A stretch of 30,130 nucleotides of DNA from positions 1 through 30,130 of the forward strand of contig JADNYJ010000392.1 of assembly GCA_015501075.1 (NCBI GenBank). The letters run 5' to 3'. The notes beneath the pieces are model-generated. The model was not told where the DNA came from. It ran no database searches and saw nothing but the letters and a program-made list of their open reading frames with translations. Source of the stretch: Gymnopilus junonius. Its lineage: Eukaryota; Basidiomycota; Agaricomycetes; Agaricales; Galerinaceae. Shown here piece after piece: positions 1 through 11,481 of the stretch (positions are counted from its first letter, which is position 1; each line of letters begins with the position of its first letter). A program made the translations under genes and the position numbers.

Positions 1-842
1 TTCTCGAGTTGCTGGCACATTGCAGCCTGCAGGTTATCACCTAGTTGGACATCGGAAGGTTTATCACCACGGGGTATATTCATGATACCGAGTTTATTTG
101 GAATTAGGAGCAAAGGTCATTCAGCCAAGGTAATGTCACCCGCTTCAATATCACGCGTGGCGAACGCTCCTAGGCCCATATCACCCATTGGTTTTACAAC
201 GTAGGATTGCGAGTTCCCCGAGGGCTTGGGTACGGCTGCTGGGTAGTCTGGATCGTTGACGACTCTCGCTTTAGCAAGACCGTAAAGGATGCATTCCGAA
301 TGGCCTTCTGGATCAAGCGGTTGGCCCAGAACCTTGGGAGGTATAGTCATTAAAACCTTCGAGTGGGTCGGATATTTCGTTTGGAGAAGGTCCCTTTCGA
401 TAAAAAATTCGTCAGGTTCAGGAGACTTGCAATCGTGTTTCTCTTCAGACTTGTCGGCGGAGAGTACGCCTATAAAGAGTAGATGTGACGATGCATCATT
501 AGATAGTGTAATGAGCATTTTCCAAAAATGTACGCACCTCCAAAGCTTCCAAAATCTTCAACTTTTATATCGGTTACTTCAATCCCCCCATCTGAAAAAG
601 CAATGTTGACTTTATGAGTTACTGGTCTCATGGGCGAATGATCATCAATGCTTACCTTTTCCTCGGCGTACATTCACTTTCACGACTACAAGATCGAGCC
701 CTTTGCACCAAATATTGGAGGTACCGAATGGCCTACTGGAGGTGCGTGCGATCGACGACTTGACTGGAGCTCCGGCCCTACGAAAGACAGGGGAGAGGAA
801 CAGGAGATGGGGATAGCGAATCATTGTCGCAAAATAGGGCAA
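1..842 (-). pseudogene. SET-domain protein, copy 1 (partial, premature stop)
   Basis: N-terminal part of a probable SET-domain methyltransferase-like protein running off the left edge. Exons read on the minus strand: one ending at 656 (its 5' limit is unclear; open up to 842), then 591-538, then 469 leftwards; the introns (655-592, 537-470) have GT-AG ends and matching phases. The last exon contains the typical start of the SET fold, GLGAFATRDIEAGDITLAE. There the conserved Arg of the ERPLL motif is replaced by TGA (bases 119-117, minus strand), one transition from CGA. After this stop the same frame stays open to base 1 and continues with PLLLIPNKLG, as the family would. The catalytic NHS motif and post-SET cysteines would lie outside the window. 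It is a paralogue of the copy at 1.5-3.1 kb. I infer a nonsense-mutated gene or a single-base sequence error; the true start is not certain. Confidence 0.7.
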
Positions 843-1500
843 GAACAGAGAGAGCTTGGACTTTGGCAGATGAGGCCGACCCTTCAGTTGTCATTGACTC
901 GTCTTCTTGACGCGCTCCCTGCCATCTAAATCAGGATTAATGAATTCAAGAGAGGCAACCAATTATGTCCATGGATTTCCTGTTTATTGAAGTTTTTTTA
1001 ACGAAGAAATTGGTTCTAGATTCAGAGACTCACCTTCAGCACTGAATCTCCTATCATTCTGCACCACAAGCCGGCATGGCTGCCGCATGGAGGTGTTTTT
1101 CCTCTGCTGATTTTCACGGCCTTGATCATCGCCCAACATGCGTCGAGATCAGAAATATAGACGAAGTATACCCCATCGGGAGCTCCAGATATCCACGTTC
1201 GCAATCGTAGTTGAAAGGCTTGAAGTCGAAATAGCAAATGTTAAAAATTGGACGCGTCGCCCCTTGGCTAATCACATGATACGTTTAGAGGTGATGGGAC
1301 GCACTGCGTTGCGCTGACCATTTCCGACGCTTGGGATTCTCTCGTACTAAGGACCAAGCTGGATAAGTACTAGGCATAAGTTACAAAAAGTCTAGAGAGT
1401 ACACATCTACCATTCGAAAGTTAAGAATATCGTGCGTAAATCGATAAGTGCGGAAAGATAATTCTATTCTTGAGAAAGAGGTTCCAGACGCAAAATAAAT

Positions 1501-3110
1501 TCAGTACGATTGATTCAAAGCAACATTGGCAAACTTCAGACAATGCCCCACATAGGCCTTCATTTCTTCATGCATACCAAGTTTCAGGTAAAGTTGGCAA
1601 ACGTATGACGAAAGGATACCCAGTTCAAAAGCGGACGACAAACCCTCATCCACCGACTCCTGGTGGAATTTCAGCATCGGCTCTAGAACCTCCAAAGCCC
1701 TCTCTCGATTTTCCGGCAGGGTGCAATCGAGTTCACCATTAAGCAGTTGATTGAACGTTTCGTCATTGAGGTAACCAGCGGCACGCTCTCTGTACTCAGA
1801 GCGCAGTTTGTCTGATTCGGGGGTCGCATTGGCACATGCGGAGCAAGTGCATTGGAAGCCGTTACCTGTGAGAGCGGCTTGGCGCTGGGCTTTGGACATG
1901 CCGTGGTCACAGTACGACCTGAGAATTTGTTCGCCGGCTTTTATATTGGACATGGCTACGATTTGAAGGGAGAAGGAGGAGAGATTGAATACCTCCACAA
2001 TGTTAGAGCAGCAACTGAAGAATGGAGGTCAATTAAGTCTCTGGAGAAACGGAACCTGCAAACAGACCTATGGTTGATGCGTGAGATGCTTCTGAAAATG
2101 CCACGATATCTATCCATATAAGACGACTCCTCACTGGGAGGGTACTTCCCATGGCTAGCGGCATTCCGTTGAGCACAGGTAAAATCAAGCATTAGTCCAT
2201 TAGTCCAGACGATTCCCGATAGAGGTGGTGCTGTATCCTTGACATTGCAAAGCGACTTGAACGCGGCCTGGTCCTCTTCCACCATCCTACCCACCGCCAT
2301 TTCGACATGCTTCTCAACTTCAGCTGCAGTTCTCTTTTCCAGATCATCGAGAATGTTTGTACCGAAGGCGGAAATGCGCCGAGTAAACATGGCAGACAGG
2401 ACATACGGAGTGACAAGCAGAGGACGCTCTGCAAGAATAATTTCAACATCCCAAGATCCATGTTTGGAGTGGGCAGGACAACGTATGGAAGTGACGTTAC
2501 AGAGGGCTTTGGAACGGGTGCCGGTAGTCAGGATCTTTGACGATCTTGGCTTTGGTGGACCGTAGAAAAGACATTGGGAATGACATCCGAGGTGAGCGGT
2601 TGTCCTGCGATGTTGGGAGGAATAGTCATCAAACCTTGACATGATCTGGATAGTCGATCCGGAAGGGGTCTTCTTCGACGAGAAAATTTCCAGGAAAACC
2701 AGTTGCATCTTCAGGGATATCTTTAGACCAAGACAGCATATCTGCAAAGCTGGTTCCTGTTCATGTAGGTGCCATGGTCAGCTTCGAATTTCAGGACGAC
2801 TTACTGAGTGAAACGATTCTATACCTTGACCCTCTTTATTTGGCATAGTACTGTCTATTTTGATATGTCCATCTGTGCTTAAGGTCGAAGTAATCAAGTC
2901 AGTATGTGTAAGAGAGTCGTTTTTACTTGCCGTTTCCTCGCCGTATGAACACCGCCAGTCGCCATTTGGGTATGATTTTGGAGGAATGAAATGATTTGCG
3001 AGATGCGCTGGCTTGTATCTGCCCGTGAGAAAAATCTGAGGAGAGGATAGCGGTTCATCGTCCCAAAGCACTAAGGATGAGTGAGGAAAGAAGGATGGAT
3101 GCTTGACCAC
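1501..3110 (-). pseudogene. SET-domain protein, copy 2 (frameshifted)
   Basis: Paralogue of the gene to its left, same strand. The C-terminal half is well preserved: splicing out 2067-2015 (GTCTGT...TTCAG) restores RINHSCCSNIVEVFNL, the SET-domain NHS motif, followed by SFSLQIVAMSNIKAGEQI and a post-SET CxCxxC (FQCTCSAC) and an alpha-helical tail ending at 1501. The N-terminal half (about 2450-3110) can be aligned to copy 1 only by changing frame several times: at about 2633 (KVLMTIPP becomes KV-stop), about 2592 (before GHSQCLFYG), about 2550 (before VKDPDY) and about 2540 (before APVPKPS). Relative to copy 1, roughly eight codons are missing between NMDLG and VEIILAERPLL. Members of this family often act as lysine methyltransferases, sometimes with divergent substrates, but no function can be assigned here. 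The accumulation of indels at one end suggests a decaying copy. Confidence 0.75.
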
Positions 3111-3889
3111 AAAGATGTGTCGAGGCAGAGTACTAATTCGACGACCAAATTACTGGCCTTCCTATTAACTCCATTGTAACTTCTTTAATTAAGGCTAATA
3201 GAAGTGAAGGGAAAGAAGCCGTGGCAGCTGTGATTCTGTCGATCTGGGGTCAGGAACTGTATAACGTCTCTTTGATGCAATTTTGGAACTCACTCACGAA
3301 AAAATCTTGCTATCTGCACATAGAATCCGCCTCAGCCTTAGGCCTCTCGTTCAGACCTCCAACGCTGTGCCACTGGAACGTGGCATAACCAGCGCGCTTT
3401 TTGGTGGGAGTAACAAGCACAAATCGTGGGCTGCATTCTCTCCCTGTTCGGACGCGTCCCGAATCGAAAGTCGAGATTGTTGAGATTCAGACTCAGAGTA
3501 GGTAGACGGACCAACGTCAAATTTCGGTCATATCACATGATATATTTAGGGTGGGTGCATACGCGCGGTGCTGGCAAGGGGTCTGTTCAGTGTTCAGTGA
3601 CTTTTGACACATGAATACATTCATTCCAATGCATCAAGGGTCGTAATGCTCTGCGTAACCCCATATTAGTGCATCCTTATTTACATTATTCCACTCAATG
3701 TGTTTTATTGTGGTTTTTACTTGAATTCATCTATGCTCGACTAATACGGAAGACGCTATATACAATGAAAGAACCAAATAAAATCAAAAATTTGGCATCC
3801 ATATTGGCCAGGGAATCATGCAATATGCAATGGCGCCTCCTGCTTTAATTCCAACTTCTCGTGAGCATGTAGTAAATCAGCATCAGCGT
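3111..3889. other. Intergenic stretch, no gene recognised
   Basis: Between the SET copies and the membrane-protein gene. AT-rich sequence with only short open frames, none with recognisable motifs or paired splice signals. It probably contains the upstream region of SET copy 2 and the 3' region of the membrane protein gene; both are minus strand. Confidence 0.5.
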
Positions 3890-5099
3890 TTACTTGAGAT
3901 TGAAGATTCTCTCTTCCCAACTGTGTAGTATTCGGCATGGTGGACCGAAACTGGAGACCCGATATTCGGTAGTACTCCTGTCTGCATCTTCTGTCACCAG
4001 TGCAACTCGAGCAACCATAATTGTCGGTGCAACGCCCTGCCAGTTCATGTTAAATGCAGAAAGAAATATTAGCGAGACTTACCGCGATAAAGAAATATAA
4101 AGCACTCAAGTAATCGTTGGCCGCATACAAGACTTCAAGTCACTCGAGTTTGGGGTAAGACCGTTACAATGCAATAGCAAATGATGCCAGAGAATATACT
4201 GCGGCCGATTGTACCAGGATCTCGATTACGTGGTTAACCCGTCTCCTTGTGCCTTGTATGACATTTTCTTTCGAGACAGAATGTATCCTGTATGCGATAA
4301 GAGTTGTGGACACCAGGGTCGTGGCAAAGGTAACGAAGAGGGATGACCCGAGCAGTTTATTGAGAATGTCACCTTGACTGGAAGAAGGGTTGAAGTCTTC
4401 TACGGCTGCCATTACAACAACTGAAAGATCGAGTCCTGTAGAAGTAGTTAAACTGACTGACAAATTGCCAATGTGGAAAGTTATAGAGCGTACCAATCTC
4501 ACAGAGTAGCAAAAACGAAGGTAGTGCGATGGCGTGAAATGAGCGGTTCCATACGTTAAAGCACCGCATATCTAGGAGACTCGGTCAGTTCATGAGAAAC
4601 TGTCAGGTAAAATGTAGCACTTTACCATGAGTCCATCAGCGAGAGCATCGATGAGAAAGGAACAGATGTCGGTCGCATAAATTACCCATGCGAACTGAGG
4701 GCTGAAAAATGCGAGGAAGGTGGCCTCGAGCGAACTTCCATCGTCTATGAGAGCTGCCTTGTTTAAAAACCATTGAAGACCGCCCAAGACGACATAGGCA
4801 AGAAACGATATGGAGATCGTGCCGATTACGAACCAGTTCTTAGATCCTTTCTTGTTTGCTGTTAACGAAGTTAGGTAACCCATTCAGAATGGAACTTAGA
4901 ATCAGCACACCATATACATACAATGTACCGAAGTACAGTACTGTATATATCCCTATGGGAATATGTCACGTAAATGGAGGCCATTTTTGTCTTCCAAGAT
5001 GTTCCACTCACCGGTTAACAAGTTGTTGAACATGGTGCTATTGAAGCTATCATTGATAAAAGCCTTTTGAACCGAGCTTGGAGGAAACGAGGCTGACAT
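3890..5099 (-). pseudogene. Basidiomycete multi-pass membrane protein (disrupted reading frame)
   Basis: Six-exon gene for a polytopic membrane protein of a fungus-specific family without a function known to me. Exons on the minus strand: 5099-5012, 4952-4911, 4858-4626, 4571-4494, 4435-4083, 4036-3890. The ATG begins MSASFPPSSVQKAF. Exons 1-3 join in perfect phase across GTGAGT..CATAG and GTGTGC..AACAG introns and give TGIYTVLYFGTLYVYANK, a hallmark of this family. Several hydrophobic segments follow (about seven in all), then APTIMVARVAL and a short polar tail. Two breaks are visible. Exon 4 begins ATATGCGG where the family needs ATATGGCGG (IWRC), one G short. At 4170-4130 a one-base loss and a compensating gain make TAA and TGA appear inside an otherwise good exon. 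So it is a recent pseudogene or carries sequence errors. A TATA box lies about 40 bases upstream of the ATG. Confidence 0.65.
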
Positions 5100-5137
5100 G
5101 ACAGAAGTGCTTGGATGCTAAAGGAAAACTGGCGCAC

Positions 5138-5143
5138 CTTATA
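5138..5143 (-). promoter_or_regulatory. TATA box of the membrane protein gene
   Basis: TATAAG on the minus strand about 40 bases before the ATG at 5099, close to typical basidiomycete spacing for a short 5' UTR. Confidence 0.45.
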
Positions 5144-5565
5144 TCCCATCCTCCCCTCTGCAGGTTTAGTTCGATAGTCTATTTCTATTGGAGCACAAAT
5201 TACCTTCCATTTATGATGATCACTATTTTTTTAGTCAATCACATTGGAACTGCGACGGGTTTTACATCAATGTTGGAGCAACTGGATTGGCCTATCTTCA
5301 TTATTTTGAGACCCCACATCGCTGCATGTGAGTATAGTGACCACGTCAATGATAATTTATCACCCAAAAATAGTGACCCTTTAAATAGACAGGCAAAGAC
5401 TCACTGTTTAGCTCACTGTTACATAGCTACCTTATTCACGACAAGGGGTATCAAATCATATCCACCAAATGAAAGATGTTATCACACAATCTCGAGCTCT
5501 CTTGAGCCTCTTCCGCAATTCTCCCACTTGTATTCGAAGAAGTTTCGAACATCGTCAGGAGTAAG

Positions 5566-5592
5566 GTTGGCGGGAGCTCCACGGTAGGATTT
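5566..5592 (-). repeat. 27-base inverted repeat, left copy
   Basis: On the minus strand it begins AAATCCTACCGTGGAG, then CTCCCGCCAAC. The same 27 bases with one change (C to T) occur on the plus strand at 6850-6876. Read as codons both give KSYRGxPAN. The match continues weakly upstream (an AAATG before the core). Confidence 0.7.
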
Positions 5593-6849
5593 CATTTCGT
5601 CCGACGCTTCTTGACTTTGGACATGTGTCAATCATTCAAAGTCCGATTATTACCAGTCCGGCAGCCGCATTATTGGATTGTTGACCATCCTGAATGTGAT
5701 TATACCTTGAGAGACAGAGCATAAATTGTGTTTTTACAAAGAAAATGTAACCTCCTTGTCTTTTCTTCAAGTCCAGATGATGCTAACCTCAGTTAAGAGC
5801 CCTAATATTCCTGAAATTACTTCAGTTGAAACATACATATGTAAGGACTTGAGTTCCAGAATAGAATGAGAGAGCGAGATCAAGAATAGATGAGCGCGCG
5901 CAATATGAGGAATTTAAATCAGTACTATTGAGTTGATTCTACAATGATACAGGAAGAAATCTATGGGTTTTTATAGAGAATAAAAGAGGCTGACAGAAAA
6001 AGGAGTAAAGGAATGTGATTTTAAAAGGAACCAAAAAGAGAAGGAATTAGGAAATAAACGAGACGTGTCCGAGACGGAATAAAAGTGATCGAGAATAATG
6101 AAGTGAAAGCGTACTAAAAATAGGATGTCCGAGAGACGAGTGTACGACCGAGTGGGATTCATCACAACATACAGATTCGGTGAATCTAAGTTTCTTTGAA
6201 ATTCTTCTCATAAAATACCCAGCAATTGACCTTTCACTTTTCAATCCTCCTTCAAGACCATTTTTTGATATCTCACTCTGAGAATGCACATAGCCATGCT
6301 GCCATATGAAGAAGTGATAAAAATTTCATTGGTGTGCTCCCAAATTCAATGGTTAGGAAGTATGTATTGACAGCTTTCATCAGTTTATTTTTTCAAGAAA
6401 ATTAATGCCTTACACATTTAAGAAGAATAATTCACCTTCAGCTGCTTTTTAGTCAGCTTTGCAGGATGTTTAACCTCAATTTTGTGCATTGATGACCTAT
6501 GAAGTGGCTGACTTTATAAAATTTGTGTAGCAGTACTTCTAACATGGTGATATCCTTGCTTTTTCCTAGCAGATGCAGCTCAGTATCATCGGTCTAGTGG
6601 TCTACCAATGATGCAGAAAGCGAGATGTGAGGGTCAAAAATACTGTAAACACCTTTGGTTCATATTGCCAAGGATGTCAAATATGTAGATTCTCTGCTGT
6701 GGACTTGCTTAAAAGGGAGATACACTGCTAATTTTTCTAGAGCAAATAGCGCCTCTACGTTTCCCTACAAGACACTTGACCCATATTTAGCCGACGGCCG
6801 AATTGAAACTCAGCTTCAGCAAAACGTAGACTTCGATCATCAAATGTCA

Positions 6850-6876
6850 AAATCCTACCGTGGAGTTCCCGCCAAC
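6850..6876 (+). repeat. 27-base inverted repeat, right copy
   Basis: Plus-strand partner of 5566-5592, 26 of 27 bases identical. It lies at the end of an open frame (6655-6912) that has no recognisable domain. Confidence 0.7.
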
Positions 6877-7971
6877 GCTACAGGAGTGGAGCAAAGCAGA
6901 ATATGGGATTAGAATAGATGTATCAAACGGAAGCACAGTACGTGGCCAAAGTTGGTTATTATAAGATAAGAAGACCAGAGCCGAGGGTACTCACAATGCC
7001 GCCAATACATTAACCTTGCGGGTACTAATTTTTGTAGTATGCCGACAACAAAATTAAAGTGCACTGATCTATCATTAATGCCATGAATGGAGCTTACCTT
7101 ACACAAGAGGAAGTAACTAGGGCTCAATAACAATCCAATAAGATGATAGGTTGATGTCAGTACAAGGATTGGCTCATGTAGACTCTGAGGAGGACCAGAT
7201 GAGATTCAAAGCAGATAGAAATATCAGATCCAGACTCAGGAAAGTGCATTCTCGGATGGCCGTTAAGATAGTAACCATTAGGTAGGACTGAGTTCATGGA
7301 AATTTGGCAGAAAACTGGGTTTACATGAGCCAAAGGAGAGCAGTGGGAAGAAACGACAAGGACAGGTCCAAACCAGCCTTTGTGCAAGTGTGGCTACAAC
7401 CTCCGCCGGATCATCATTCCGAAACCGAAAGGCTCAGAAGCGGCAGCCACGCACACAGCCTCATCTGCCTTGTTTTGTATCGCCCGCCAGCACTGCGTAC
7501 CTTTTGATGCAGTACAACTACGAAGGCTCCGCACATCATCTCTGTCAATAATCGACTAGGATGTATTCCTTTCGAGGCTGACGACTGTTCCCCGATTTGT
7601 ACGGGGAAGCCCAGCTTCGCAGTCTTGGCCATTCATGCGACGTATGGGTCTGTCTTCGTGGTCCAAGCGATTCTAGGGGCGCGTCACTACTGAGACTGCA
7701 GTAATTGAAATCGTTTAACGCTCCGCAGGAGACCCTGTCCCGGCATCTCCAATTGTTACTGCAATTGGAAGGAGTGGCAGCTGGAAAATTCGTCTCCACA
7801 GTAGATTTCTGGTGTCGGTTCCTTGCTCTTATGATTCTTGCCGACTTGTACCTTGAAGAGAAAACATGTTTTATCGAGACAGTTCTCCTTTTGTGAACTC
7901 AAAACTGACAAGGGGTACCTGGTCTTGAGGGAATTATTGTCGAAACTGAGTGGTCTGATTAACTTCAGCAC

Positions 7972-7978
7972 TATAAAA
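7972..7978 (+). promoter_or_regulatory. TATA box, likely of the M35-like protease gene
   Basis: TATAAAA in a GC-balanced context, 134 bases before the first plausible ATG at 8106. Initiation about 30 bases downstream would leave a 5' UTR of about 100 bases. Confidence 0.45.
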
Positions 7979-8105
7979 CCTGCTGGGTTGGAAGATCACT
8001 TTGTTCATTCACTCGCTAGTCGACGGATTCTACATACATTGAGGGCGCAGGTCGTCTTCAAATCCTAAACTAATTATTCACTATATTTTTTTTATCACCC
8101 ACATC

Positions 8106-9529
8106 ATGCACTGTCAATTTTTGGTTTCTGTTTGGCTTGCTGTTGTTTTGGCGTATGGCGGGTTTCTTCTTTAACATTTCCAAAATGAAAAGAATCCTAC
8201 TCACATGCATTTTTGTCGTCATCTGCAGGATCTCTGGCAGCTCCAATTCCAAATCCTCCAGTCATTGTAACCACGGACCCCCAAGTCCCAGGAACTCCGG
8301 AAGAAATAGCTAACAGCAACAGGATTAATCAAGCAACTACACTCGGTAGGCTTCTCAAATTAATATCGTTCAATTTGTTTATTGAAAAATTGTATCTGAT
8401 CTTCAAGCCAATAAGGAAGTAACTAAAATGGAGCATGTGCTCAATAATCAACACATCCCCGAAAACAAGGCCTTGATCGATGCCGCCTTTGGCACGGATT
8501 CGACATTGGACATTAAAAAAGTCGAGAAGACAGTGCAAGACCTGAAAACAGGTACCATTCATGTCAAACTACAGACCGCGCCGGGGACGTCTTTAGGATT
8601 CACCAAATATGATGATACGGTGAATCCTATGGTACCAGAAAACATACAATTTACCAAGAAGTTCCACGCCCAAAAAAGTGAGAAAACGATTTTGCTTCTA
8701 ACTTTTCAATGAACAACTCAATTCTATTTTTTTCCAAGCTTCCGACGAGGCCAGATCTGGAACGTTAATACATGAAGCGACACATTTCCTCTCGAACACT
8801 GGAGACTACGTCGACGCCAACCGTCAGATGATTCCAGGCAACGATCCACAGACATCCAAGGACACTGGATGTAAGTCCATTCGAATAAGCGCATCGGTTA
8901 GAATCCTGATCATAATTTCCTTCTCTGTAGATGCTACTGGAGTGGAACCCAAGAGGACTCCGGATGCGCTTGCAAAGGACACACACTGGAAGACTCTACT
9001 CAACGGTCGCATTACCGCAGCTGGCAACACTATTTTCCCGTAAGATCTCCTCTTTGTTCAATTCAGTTTAATGTACAAACCCGATTATAGAACTAAAGAA
9101 TTGCATAACAATGCAGAATCTTATGCGTGAGTGAAATAAATCTGATTTTCCAATACTACACCCTTCAACTTCATCCTGTCGTATATTAGGCAATTCGCGA
9201 CCATAGTCCATAGCGCGGTTTCAGATCATCAAGCCGGAATCGGGCTGGCAACCGGTAAACGTCCTGGTCCTGGATCTACCAGTGCAAACCAGAACACGGT
9301 CAGTCGACATATTACCTTCCACCAAAATTAGATTCATTTACATTTACATGTCCAACCTCGACTAATACAGGGTACAATTCCTAGTGCGCCTCCTCCTCCG
9401 TCATCGAGGAAAATTGTTACGCCGAGAAAGGCAGCTGCCAAGAACGCGCCTGTACCGAAATCGAACGGACCGTCGAATAACCCTCCTCAGGGTCCTGCTA
9501 GTAAGAAGCAAAAGTCTGCAGTGCCTTGA
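8106..9529 (+). CDS. Secreted M35-like (aspzincin) zinc metalloprotease-like protein
   Basis: Eight-exon gene: 8106-8152, 8229-8345, 8408-8677, 8739-8870, 8931-9039, 9091-9126, 9190-9298, 9371-9529. Exons 2-8 join in phase. The key motif is SGTLIHEATHFLSNTGDYVD: an HExxH zinc site followed by a GDY element, resembling deuterolysin/lysine-specific metalloendopeptidases of family M35, where HExxH plus a downstream Asp bind zinc. Further on, LHNNAESYAQFATIVHSAV matches the helix that follows in that fold. The C-terminus is a low-complexity Pro/Ser/Lys tail (APPPPSSRKIVTPRKAAAK). The first ATG gives a good signal peptide (MHCQFLVSVWLAVVLA), followed after a GTATGG..CTGCAG intron by AAPIPNPPVIV, but this join is one base out of phase, so the start model is unsure or there is a one-base error. 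I infer extracellular proteolysis; activity is not demonstrated. A TATA box lies upstream. Confidence 0.7.
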
Positions 9530-11427
9530 AATGGACAATACGGAAATATCACACTCTGTAGTTTGTAGAGTGTAGAATCAGAGCGACCCTGGTAGCACCA
9601 CTCTTAATGCAAATTTTAATTCAAGTGCACATATTTACCTCAGGAATACACCCCTTTTGTTCACGCTTGTAAATGAGTTAAGTGAGGAGTGTTTTGAACA
9701 TTCAGTCCAGTGAACAAGCAGGTCTTGGCATACCAGACAAGGTGCATCAAAGATCAGAGAAACGGACAAAGAGAAAACCCAGGACTTTGGGGTCACGACC
9801 ATCTTCCTCTTCGAGATAGTATGTTGCACAAGTTGGTGGTTAGCCCCACGCTCTAACCAATTGAGCGAGGCACCGAAAGGGTGGTATTTGAGATACAAAA
9901 TAAGTCGGCTAGGGATGATCAGAAGGGATCTCTCCTAGGGCTCACGAAGAGGGAATGTCGCGAAAAGAATGAATCACGCATAAATCCATGAGTGAAAATT
10001 AGGGGAAGAACAGGCTTCAGGGGTATTCATGCAGGCCATATAGACCATATGACATATATCACACCGCGTACACACATAGGAGTATCAAACCAAATAGAGT
10101 TGAAACAAACTGAGGACGCACATAGTGCAGGATCAAAAACATGGCAACAATCAGAAGCCCGGTGGGTTATGTACCTTACAAGCGACCGAATAAGTCCACA
10201 ACCCGAGATCTGAGGCATAAATCGAAATTCAGTGGACTCCACGTCGCCTGGAATACACTGCAAGATAAGAATTGGGACCACTATGTTCAAGGCAGACCAA
10301 AATGGGATGATCTCAAAAAATGTTGCAGAGGGATAAGAAACCCCAAGGTGACCTCGACTATTCCAGAATGAAGGCACGAAATGACACGATGAAAAAGAAG
10401 CATGCAACATTAAAGAGAGCAAAGGGACTCAAGCCACTCCACAGCTGCCTTGTCTGGTCCTACCATGATCCGAAGAACCTGAATCCAAAAAGCCAATGCC
10501 CGCCAAGAATTCTGATCCATGCAATGCATGAATTCACAATTGATCATGCGACAACGTTGGATGCATTTCCACCCTATAATATCAGGTGGCAAAAGATGAA
10601 TGATCAAATTTCGGTCCGCAGTCGAAGTCGCTTGAGGCGGGAAGCTTGAGTATATGTCATAAAGTATCAAAGTATGGTTAGGGCAGCACAACCAAGATCG
10701 AGTGGCACGGTTTGTTTTCCGAATTTGTGATTAACCAGGTCATAAGGACAGGTCTAGGCATATGAGAGAACATATACCAGATCATGTCTTCAAGCTGGAC
10801 AGAAGAAGGATGAGCTGATCATGAGGAAGTAGTCAAGGACAAGCCTGCCAGAGGAGGTATAAAACGTGCAGTGACTCTAGGTCACAACTTTCAAGTCACA
10901 TCCACGTGGCGGTTCTTTTCAACGTCATTGTCATTCACCAATCATCCACTGATCCAGCCTGACCTTCTCTAGATTTCCATATGACAACAGTACCGTCCAC
11001 CTACCCACCTGCTTTCTCAAGGCGGAGCTTGTTAAATACAGGTTTTTTATTCACGAGAACACAGGTATTATTTTTATTTCTCTCTCTTATGACATGGCTA
11101 AGTAATAACGAGCAGTTCACGGGGCTTTGACTGCTCCGCCACAATATTTGGACAAGGAACTATAATTCTCCGGCTTATCATCTTTCCCATTCTCATAGAA
11201 TAAAATTGGGATGGGTAAATTCGATCTCAATTGACAACGTAAAAGGTTGCATTCAACTTGTCGTCGGCGACAGCTGGTTCCGATAGGTTTCCAGACACCG
11301 ACTGATCGAAAACAATATTATGAACGAATTAAACACAGACTATAGACGCACTTCGACAAAGTGGGCAATCGGAGATAGTGCCCTCATGGTGGAGAATATT
11401 TGAGTTTGTTGTGCTTCATCCGCCGCA
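9530..11427. other. Mostly non-coding stretch between protease and lectin genes
   Basis: Holds the tRNA-like fragment at 9741-9874, then about 1 kb with only short open frames of no recognisable type. At 10858-10864 there is a good TATAAAA box, and 117 bases downstream an ATG (10981) opens a 49-codon frame (MTTVPSTYPPAFSRRSLL...) ending at 11130. It could also be spliced to a shorter peptide. It is too short to judge; it may be a small gene or chance. Confidence 0.35.
9741..9874 (-). tRNA. tRNA-derived fragment, probably pseudo-tRNA or SINE head
   Basis: On the minus strand the 5' part looks like a tRNA: acceptor GGTGCCT, a perfect D-arm (GCTCAATTGGTTAGAGC, containing an A-box) and an anticodon 5' stem TGGGG followed by CTAA. 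A matching CCCCA occurs only after about 45 extra bases, and GATGCACC, pairing 7 of 8 with the 5' end, still later. No proper T-arm or B-box is present, so a functional tRNA is unlikely. The 5' part resembles tRNA-Ile in general form. A SINE head is an alternative. Confidence 0.45.
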
Positions 11428-11433
11428 TATAAG
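11428..11433 (+). promoter_or_regulatory. TATA box of the lectin-like gene
   Basis: TATAAG within GCATATAAGAAGGG, 54 bases before the ATG at 11482. Confidence 0.5.
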
Positions 11434-11481
11434 AAGGGTGAGTAGGCAGTAGATGCACATCGACGCGAACTCCCTACATCA

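Larger units (their letters stand above)
5144..7971. other. Gene-poor AT-rich region
   Basis: No complete gene can be supported. Two short coding-like pieces stand out. On the minus strand around 5480-5680 a possible two-exon frame includes MKSYRGAPANLTPDDVRNFF. On the plus strand 6655-6912 is an open frame ending MSKSYRGVPANATGVEQS and a stop. They share a near-identical 27-base core in opposite orientation. I do not recognise the protein. The rest consists of unrelated short open frames with no motifs. Confidence 0.4.

Noticed and set aside
5111..5587. 158-codon open frame on the plus strand
   Set aside because: Low-complexity, no domain, overlaps the promoter of the membrane protein and the antisense of the KSYRG exon.
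10320..10649. 109-codon plus-strand frame
   Set aside because: No recognisable family; its opposite strand is also open; composition not coding-like.
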